Source: CAZGMJ01 sp964526785 (GTDB taxonomy: Bacteria > Planctomycetota > Phycisphaerae > Sedimentisphaerales > Anaerobacaceae). From it: 64,000 bases of DNA. Below, piece by piece: positions 58,427-64,000 of this stretch. The translations under genes were made by a program, and so were the position numbers. The notes under the pieces are model-generated. The model did not search any database. It was not told the DNA's origin and saw only the letters and a program-made list of their open reading frames with translations. The DNA lies in the NCBI GenBank assembly GCA_964526785.1, contig CAZGMJ010000011.1, forward strand, positions 1 through 64,000, given 5' to 3'. How positions within the stretch are numbered: position 1 is the stretch's first letter; every line of letters begins with the position of its first letter.

Positions 58427-59158
58427 ATGCAGGGTTTTTGTGCAGTATTTAAGAGGGAACTGAAGAGCTATTTTGCGACACCTCTTGCATACGTGTTCCT
58501 TGTGATTTTCCTGTTCTTTGCAGGGTATCTGACGTTTCGACAGGGATTCTATGAGATGCGGCAGGCGGATATGCAGTTGTTCTTCCGGAATCTGCCTCTG
58601 CTTTTTGTCTTTCTGGTCCCGTCGGCGGCGATGCGTCTGTGGGCGGAGGAGCGGAAGATCGGTTCCATAGAACTGCTGTTTACGCTGCCGATTACGATCT
58701 GGCAGGCCGTGTTGGGCAAGTTCTTTGCGGCGTGGGTGTTTTTGATTATCGCCCTGCTGCTGACCTTTCCGATGGTGCTCACGGTGAGCTATCTCGGGAA
58801 TCCGGATTTCGGTCTGATTATCACAGGGTATGTCGGCAGCATTCTGATGGCGGGTGGATTTCTGGCCATCGGGTGTTTCTTCTCGGCACTGAGCAAGAAC
58901 CAGGTGATCAGTTTTGTGCTGGCGGTTGTGGCGTGTGCGGTACTTGTTTTTGCGGGTATGCCCTCGACGCTGAACTATCTTTCGGCATATCTCTCGCCGG
59001 GCCTGCTCGGCGCGGTGGAGGGGCTCAGCTTCCAAACGCATTTCGATTCGATACAACGGGGGGTTTTGAAATTCAGCGATCTGTCCTATTTCGTACTGTT
59101 GATTGTCGGATGGGTTTTTGCTTCCACGATTATTCTGGATGAAAGGAAGGCCAAGTAA
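58427..59158 (+). CDS. ABC transporter permease (GldF-like)
   Basis: 243 residues with about six membrane helices. It begins with the exporter-permease pattern FKRELKSYFATPLAYVFLVIF and contains SAAMRLWAEERKIGSIELLFTLPIT, the cytosolic coupling helix region found in ABC-2 permeases such as GldF and NosY. Its stop codon overlaps the next start by one nt (TAATG), implying tight coupling. It presumably pairs with the ATPase encoded upstream. Confidence 0.9.
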   Translation: MQGFCAVFKRELKSYFATPLAYVFLVIFLFFAGYLTFRQGFYEMRQADMQLFFRNLPLLFVFLVPSAAMRLWAEERKIGSIELLFTLPITIWQAVLGKFFAAWVFLIIALLLTFPMVLTVSYLGNPDFGLIITGYVGSILMAGGFLAIGCFFSALSKNQVISFVLAVVACAVLVFAGMPSTLNYLSAYLSPGLLGAVEGLSFQTHFDSIQRGVLKFSDLSYFVLLIVGWVFASTIILDERKAK

Positions 59159-61167
59159 TGAACCGAACGATACGTGCAGCCATCGGCTCGGCTCTGGTGC
59201 TGATCAGCGCATTTGCCGCGATCAGTATTTGTCAGAATATCGGCAGGGGATTGAAAGCGGACGTGACCGAGCAGAATCTGTATACGCTTTCGGACGGGAC
59301 GAAGGCGATTCTCAAGAAGATCAACCAGCCGATCAAGGCGAAGTTGTATTACGCCAAGACGGCCTCGTTGAAAGGCCCGGACCAGATTCGATTCTTCAGC
59401 AATTATTACGAATTCGTCAGGGCGCTGCTGGAGGAGTACGTTGCCGCGTCGAACGGCATGATCGACCTGGAGATCGTCGATCCGCGCCCGTACTCGCCGG
59501 AAGAGGAACAGGCGCTGAAGTACGGCCTGCAACGTTTTCCGATCACGCGGGAGGAGAGTTTCTTTTTCGGGCTGGTCGTGCAGACGAAGTTCGGCGTCGA
59601 AAAGGTGATTCCGTTCTTTTCACCCGATCGGCAGAACTTTGTGGAATACGACATCAGCAGCCTGATCGACACTGCGGTGACGCGTCAGAAGCGCAAGGTG
59701 GGCATTCTCAGTTCCATTTCCGTGATGGGCGATGAGAGCACGCCGTGGATGGCGGAGATGAAGCGGCGGCAGGGCCAGCAGCCCGAACCGGCCTGGACGA
59801 TCGTCGAGCAGCTTCGCAAGCAGTACGAAGTCAGTCAGGTTCCAACCGACACGAATGACATCAACGATGTGGACATTCTGCTGGTGATCCATCCGAAGGA
59901 TCTGTCGGGGCAGACGCAATTTGCAATCGATCAGTTCATCCTCAAAGGCGGCAGGGCGATCATCTGCGTGGACCCGCACTGCTTCGCAGATCGCCCCGAT
60001 CGGATGCAGATGCAGATGGGCCAGCCGCCCTCACAGAGTTCGGAATTGAATACTCTGCTGCGGACGTGGGGACTGGAGGTGCCTGCGATGACGTTTGCGG
60101 GCGACAGAAACCTGGCGGTGGCCGCTCCGCTGCGACAGGGGCAGCGGGCCGAACGGATTATCGGCTTTTTGAATACGACACCGGAGTGCTTTAACGGCGA
60201 CAGCGTGATTACGGCGCCGTTGAACGAAGTTCGGTTCCTGTTTTCGGGTGTGGTAAAGGAAGTGGATCCGGCCGGTGGTGCGGACGGCGACGATCCGAAC
60301 GCTCCAAAGGAAGCGGCATCCGAAATCGAACGCATTCCACTGGTGACGACAACGGCGATGGGCAATACGTTTAGCATAACGAGCCCGTATGAGTTCATGA
60401 TGCTGGATCCGGGACGGCTGATGACGAAATTCATCGATGGCACCAAACCGGTTGCGATGGCGTACATGGTCAACGGCCGGCTCAAGAGCAGCTTTCCGGA
60501 CGGGATCGACATAGAAGTAACCGTAGACAGCAACGACGTGGATGATCCCAACGCGGAAGAGACGGTCACCAAACACGTAACGGGATTGACCGAAGCAACG
60601 GAGAACTGCAGCGTGGTCGTTTTTGCGGACGTTGATTTTATCAGCGACGGAATGGCGTTTCAGGATTCCTTCTTCGGCAAGCTGGTTGTTGGTGACAACA
60701 GCGCCCTGATGACCAATGCGGTCGATGAGATGACCGGTTCGAGCGAGTTGATATCGATTCGGTCCCGCGGCAACTTCAAGCGGCCGTTCGCAGTGGTGGA
60801 TGAGATCGAACGGCAGGCGGAGGCCGAAACCGCTGCGGAAGTGGCGAAGCTCGAAGCAGAGATTGCACAGTACAATAAGCAGTTGCAGGAGATCGTGCAG
60901 TCGGCCGCCGAAAAGGGCGAGCAGGAAGTTGTCGGCAGTTCGATTCTCCAGAAGCGGCGGGAGCTTGAGTTGAAGATTCATCAGGCGAATCGCGAGAAGC
61001 GCGAGGTGAACCGACAACGACGCCAGAAGATCGATCGGTTGGGCCAGAAGTTGCAGAACGCCAATACGCTGGCGGCGCCGGCCGTTATTCTGCTGATTGC
61101 GATTGTGCTGGGCATCCGCCGAAGCGTTCGCAAGAGACATTATATCAGTCACGCCAGTGATGCTTGA
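59158..61167 (+). CDS. GldG-like ABC-associated protein
   Basis: 669 residues. An N-terminal membrane anchor (IGSALVLISAFAAISI) is followed by a large periplasmic domain with TEQNLYTLSDGTKAILKKI, DLEIVDPRPYSPEEEQALKYG and ILLVIHPKDLSGQTQFAIDQFI, the pattern of ABC-associated GldG/DUF4350 proteins. A long charged coiled coil (about 540-630) precedes a C-terminal membrane helix (PAVILLIAIVLGIRR) and a basic tail. It probably forms the periplasmic partner of the permease. Function in this phylum is not known. Confidence 0.88.
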   Translation: MNRTIRAAIGSALVLISAFAAISICQNIGRGLKADVTEQNLYTLSDGTKAILKKINQPIKAKLYYAKTASLKGPDQIRFFSNYYEFVRALLEEYVAASNGMIDLEIVDPRPYSPEEEQALKYGLQRFPITREESFFFGLVVQTKFGVEKVIPFFSPDRQNFVEYDISSLIDTAVTRQKRKVGILSSISVMGDESTPWMAEMKRRQGQQPEPAWTIVEQLRKQYEVSQVPTDTNDINDVDILLVIHPKDLSGQTQFAIDQFILKGGRAIICVDPHCFADRPDRMQMQMGQPPSQSSELNTLLRTWGLEVPAMTFAGDRNLAVAAPLRQGQRAERIIGFLNTTPECFNGDSVITAPLNEVRFLFSGVVKEVDPAGGADGDDPNAPKEAASEIERIPLVTTTAMGNTFSITSPYEFMMLDPGRLMTKFIDGTKPVAMAYMVNGRLKSSFPDGIDIEVTVDSNDVDDPNAEETVTKHVTGLTEATENCSVVVFADVDFISDGMAFQDSFFGKLVVGDNSALMTNAVDEMTGSSELISIRSRGNFKRPFAVVDEIERQAEAETAAEVAKLEAEIAQYNKQLQEIVQSAAEKGEQEVVGSSILQKRRELELKIHQANREKREVNRQRRQKIDRLGQKLQNANTLAAPAVILLIAIVLGIRRSVRKRHYISHASDA

Positions 61168-61238
61168 TTCGTGGATCCGTGTGTGGGAGCGACAGTCGAG
61201 AACCTGCGAAGACAGGAGCGCGAAAAGGAGTTGAAGGA

Positions 61239-62432
61239 ATGAGCAATAAGAATCTTTTCATACTTGCGGTTGTCACAGCAGTTCTTGTGCTATTGGCGGT
61301 CGTTCAGTCGCAGCTTTCGGACGATACGACTATTGAGACCGGTACGCCGTCGTATGTGCTGCAGGGGTTCGACCCGGACAACATTGCGAAAATCATTGTC
61401 GGCTCAGGCGACGATGCGATCACGCTGCAGCGCAAGGGCGGGCAATTTGTGGTGGCCAACAAAGCGAATTACCCCGCGGACACGGAAGCGGTCAACGGCA
61501 TGCTGACGCAGGTCCTCGATTTGCAGAGCAGGGAGATGTATACGGACAATCCGGATAACTTCGACGAACTGGGGGTCACCGAAGAGAAGGCCTCCAGCAT
61601 GGTGAGATTCATGAAGGGCGACCCGAATGCGCCGTTGCTGGCCGGGCTGATCGTCGGCAAGAGCCAGGAGCTTGGCCAGGGCACGTACATTCGCCTGTTG
61701 CCCGACGACAAGGTCTATATCTGCAATAAGTCGCCGTACATTCCGAGCAGCGTATCGGGCTATTACGAGCAGGAATTAGTGTCCGTGGAAGAGGACGACA
61801 TCGCATCGGTTACCGTCAAGGGGCCCGATGCTCAATATACGTTGAAGAAGGCCGAAGACGGCGGGGACGTCGTGCTGGAGAACATGCCGGCCAACCGGAC
61901 GCTCAAGCAAAGCGATGCGGACCGCGTGTTCAGTGCGCTGACGAGCCTGCGGTGCGAGGACGTACAACAGGGCGGTGCCGGATTGACATTCAATCGGCAG
62001 TATGTATGCAGGCTTGAGAATGAAACGGTGTACACGATCAACATCGCGCAGCAGGACGAAGAGACGTATGTGACGGTGCAGGCAAAATACACGGGCGAGA
62101 TGCCTACCAAGAGTGCCGAGGTGGAGTCCGACGAAGCCCTCAAGGAGAAGGAAGCCAAGCTTCTGGCGGCCGAGGCGGCGGAGAAACTGGCGACGCGACA
62201 TCGCGGTTGGGTATACAAGCTGACCGAATGGAAGGCCAAGACGCTCGTCAAGCCACTGGATGACTTGCTTGAGGATGAGGAGGAGCCGGAAGAAGCAGAG
62301 GATGATGCAGCGGCTGCAGCGGTCGAACCGGACACCGAGCAAGACACAGCCGAGGAGTCGGAGGAAGATACGGCTTCTGTGCAGGATCCCAATACGGCCG
62401 CGGTGCAAGATCCCAACGGCACCAATCAGTAA
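61239..62432 (+). CDS. DUF4340 domain protein with acidic tail
   Basis: 397 residues: a membrane anchor (LFILAVVTAVLVLLAV), a periplasmic beta-rich region with GFDPDNIAKIIVGSGDDAITLQ typical of DUF4340, repeated as similar units (LVSVEEDDIASVTVKGPDAQ), and a very acidic C-terminal tail (about 345-397) rich in Glu and Asp. AAGGAG precedes the start. DUF4340 proteins usually accompany GldG-type genes, as here. Role unknown, probably in the same envelope complex. Confidence 0.9.
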   Translation: MSNKNLFILAVVTAVLVLLAVVQSQLSDDTTIETGTPSYVLQGFDPDNIAKIIVGSGDDAITLQRKGGQFVVANKANYPADTEAVNGMLTQVLDLQSREMYTDNPDNFDELGVTEEKASSMVRFMKGDPNAPLLAGLIVGKSQELGQGTYIRLLPDDKVYICNKSPYIPSSVSGYYEQELVSVEEDDIASVTVKGPDAQYTLKKAEDGGDVVLENMPANRTLKQSDADRVFSALTSLRCEDVQQGGAGLTFNRQYVCRLENETVYTINIAQQDEETYVTVQAKYTGEMPTKSAEVESDEALKEKEAKLLAAEAAEKLATRHRGWVYKLTEWKAKTLVKPLDDLLEDEEEPEEAEDDAAAAAVEPDTEQDTAEESEEDTASVQDPNTAAVQDPNGTNQ

Positions 62433-62661
62433 TGTGCAAAGGAGGGCCGTCGCGGACTCACATGCCGGCCGGTGTCTGTTCGCACTTACCCAGTGTCGCC
62501 CGTATGCGCACCAAGCAAGCTTTCCGGGCTGTTTAACGGAGCGACGATCCGGGGAGTTTGTTTGTGAAGGTTGACAGTGCGCGTGCAACATGCTATATGG
62601 ACGGTTCTGTCGGAATTTATTTGCAAGCAGTCAATACACAAGACTACTCTGAGGTGAAAAT

Positions 62662-63165
62662 ATGGGCGTACGTTTCAACGCTGACGAAGTATTCGAAATG
62701 GCAATTCGCATCGAGAAGAACGGGGCGGATTTTTACCGTAAAGCCGGTGAATTGCAGTCGGACGAGAAGATCAAGGATTTCTTCGGGCGATTGGTTGCCA
62801 TGGAGCAGCAGCACATTGATGTCTTCGAGGACATGCGGGCGAGTCTGACTGAAGCGGACAGGTCCGGCGAAGTATACGATCCGGACGAGGAGTTGTCGTA
62901 CTATCTCGAATCAATGGCTGATGCTCACGGCGGGGAAGGTGATCCGTCCACGGCACATGCATTGACGGGGAACGAGAGTCTGGAGAACATCCTCAAGACG
63001 GCCATCGGTCTGGAGAAGCAGTCGATCTTGTTCTACACGGGACTGAAGGACATGGTTCCGCCGAAACAGGGCAGAGGCAAGATCCAGACGATCATCGAAG
63101 AAGAGACCAAGCACGTATCGCAACTGGCAGGGGTGCTCCAGCAGACACAAGCCGGCGGGGGATAA
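62662..63165 (+). CDS. Ferritin-like/rubrerythrin-domain protein
   Basis: 167 residues, a four-helix ferritin-like domain. Candidate diiron ligands are Glu in FEMAIRIEKNGADFYRKA, MEQQHIDVFEDM in the second helix, GLEKQSILFYTGL in the third and EEETKHVSQL in the fourth, i.e. the two ExxH motifs expected. No rubredoxin domain follows, so it is a rubrerythrin-type domain alone. Probably protects against peroxide or stores iron in the cytosol. It stands alone 229 nt after the ABC cluster. Confidence 0.88.
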   Translation: MGVRFNADEVFEMAIRIEKNGADFYRKAGELQSDEKIKDFFGRLVAMEQQHIDVFEDMRASLTEADRSGEVYDPDEELSYYLESMADAHGGEGDPSTAHALTGNESLENILKTAIGLEKQSILFYTGLKDMVPPKQGRGKIQTIIEEETKHVSQLAGVLQQTQAGGG

Positions 63166-63314
63166 TCAGCCGAAAGGTCGAGTCGAAACGGGGCGAGGCC
63201 CGCTCCACAAGGTCGATCTGATCGGATTCACGGCGGCGCACAGTTTCCGGCCGTCGGCGGCAAGCGTTTGCTGTACGCTTGCATTGAGCGTTACGGCAGC
63301 GTAGGATGTGTGCG

Positions 63315-63953
63315 ATGCGTACTATTGCCACCACTGCAATCGTGTTCTTTGGCGGTTTCGCGATCATGATCCTTGAGATCATTGGCGCGCGGTATCTCGG
63401 CATCGATTTCGGCGGTTCGTTCTATGTGTGGACCAGTCAGATCGGTGTGATTCTGATCGCCCTGGCAGCCGGGTACTACATTGGTGGAGGATTGGCGGAC
63501 CGCCTGCGACGAGCCAAGTATCTGACGCTGCTGCTGCTTCCGACGGCGGTCTATGTGGCGCTGATTCCGGATTTCGCCGGGCGGATACTGGATTGGATTG
63601 TTATGCGGCATCCGCTTGATCGACCGATACCGTTGATCTGGCAGAAACTCGACCCGGCGCTGGGCAGCGCGCTGATCTTCCTGGGGCCGTGCTTCGTTCT
63701 CGCGATGCTGTCGCCGTACATGATAAGGCTGGCCGCGAGCCGACTTTCCCATGTGGGCAGGATCAGTGGTTTGACATATGCTGCCAGTACGGGGGGCAGC
63801 ATTGTGGGGGTGTTTATTTCAGGGTATGTCCTGATCGATCTTATGCCGATTTCGCGAATATTCCGGTTTACCGGGGTGCTGATTGCATTGCTGGGTATGC
63901 TTTGTCTCCTTGTTGACCGCTGGCTGCGCGAAAAAACTGAGGAGAGCTTATGA
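63315..63953 (+). CDS. Membrane protein resembling the N-terminal half of fused MFS/spermidine synthase
   Basis: 212 residues with about six membrane helices. It starts FFGGFAIMILEIIGARYLGIDFGGSFYVWTSQIGVILIALAAGYYIGGGLADR, read in sections, which matches the membrane half of proteins annotated as fused MFS/spermidine synthase. The catalytic Rossmann half is absent; the next gene, starting four nt earlier on the same strand, may encode it or something else. Substrate unknown. The AGGA about eight nt upstream supports ATG 63315 over ATG 63306. Confidence 0.78.
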   Translation: MRTIATTAIVFFGGFAIMILEIIGARYLGIDFGGSFYVWTSQIGVILIALAAGYYIGGGLADRLRRAKYLTLLLLPTAVYVALIPDFAGRILDWIVMRHPLDRPIPLIWQKLDPALGSALIFLGPCFVLAMLSPYMIRLAASRLSHVGRISGLTYAASTGGSIVGVFISGYVLIDLMPISRIFRFTGVLIALLGMLCLLVDRWLREKTEESL

Positions 63954-64000
63954 TGCGTGGACGTGTTCTTTTTCTGCTATGGAGCTGTGTGATACTTGGA
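63950..64000 (+). CDS. Start of a secreted or membrane protein (cut by right edge)
   Basis: Seventeen codons are visible from ATG 63950, overlapping the stop of the preceding gene: MMRGRVLFLLWSCVILG. This reads as a signal peptide or membrane anchor. The overlap indicates translational coupling with the membrane protein. If the preceding protein is half of a split spermidine synthase-like pair, this could be its partner, but too little is visible to say. Confidence 0.45.
   Translation, partial: MMRGRVLFLLWSCVILG

Overview
This window looks like part of a Planctomycetota chromosome, most likely class Phycisphaerae. The evidence is circumstantial: a large secreted CotH/lamin-tail protein with a dockerin-like repeat, a short GspG-like pseudopilin, two Tat-exported Gfo/Idh/MocA proteins, a type III glutamine synthetase, and GC-rich codon use. 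There is no rRNA gene, recognisable tRNA, CRISPR array, insertion sequence or prophage.

Layout. 1-8.9 kb: the secreted CotH protein (runs off the left edge), a secreted hypothetical, a cation/proton antiporter and several small single genes (SANT/Myb-like, PEBP-like, DUF2905, STAS, pseudopilin). 8.9-13.9 kb: a minus-strand catabolic operon of Tat Gfo/Idh/MocA oxidoreductase, Nramp-like transporter lacking the metal-site motifs, NAD-dependent epimerase/dehydratase and DapA-family lyase/aldolase. 14.2-19.3 kb: an exported hypothetical, birA, nadC and a second Tat oxidoreductase. 19.5-22.7 kb: a first carB without carA, closed by a strong terminator. 23-25 kb: a repeat-bearing spacer, a zinc ribbon, a DUF6141 protein and greA. 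25.2-30.7 kb: a fused E1 alpha-beta 2-oxoacid dehydrogenase, E2 and an L-fucose isomerase-family protein, closed by a UUCG terminator. 30.7-33.5 kb: an AT-richer gene pair including a protein with an RNxxxH motif, then a repeat-filled spacer with a 403-bp direct duplication.

33.5-51 kb is a nitrogen-assimilation island: a NifA-type sigma54 activator (GAF-AAA+-Fis), then TorF-like porin-amt-PII, a second amt-PII, type I glutamine synthetase, type III glutamine synthetase, gltB and gltD. Three of these units (porin-amt-PII, amt-PII, glnA) start with near-perfect sigma54 promoters. Each has a pair of 14-bp palindromes (consensus CTACAWAAAYGTAG) spaced 30-31 bp apart, the nearer one ending 91-92 bp before the -24 element. 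A similar pair overlaps the activator's own promoter. I infer a self-contained regulon with its own enhancer code. Both PII proteins have Phe instead of the usual uridylylated Tyr51, so signalling is probably not by uridylylation at that site.

51-64 kb: a second, differently typed carB followed by carA (reversed order), convergent guaA, a Gld-like ABC export cluster (ATPase, permease, GldG-like, DUF4340), a ferritin-like protein, and a membrane protein resembling the N-terminal half of fused MFS/spermidine synthases, with the next gene cut by the right edge. Together the central and right-hand genes take up ammonium, turn it into glutamine and glutamate, and spend glutamine in carbamoyl phosphate and GMP synthesis.
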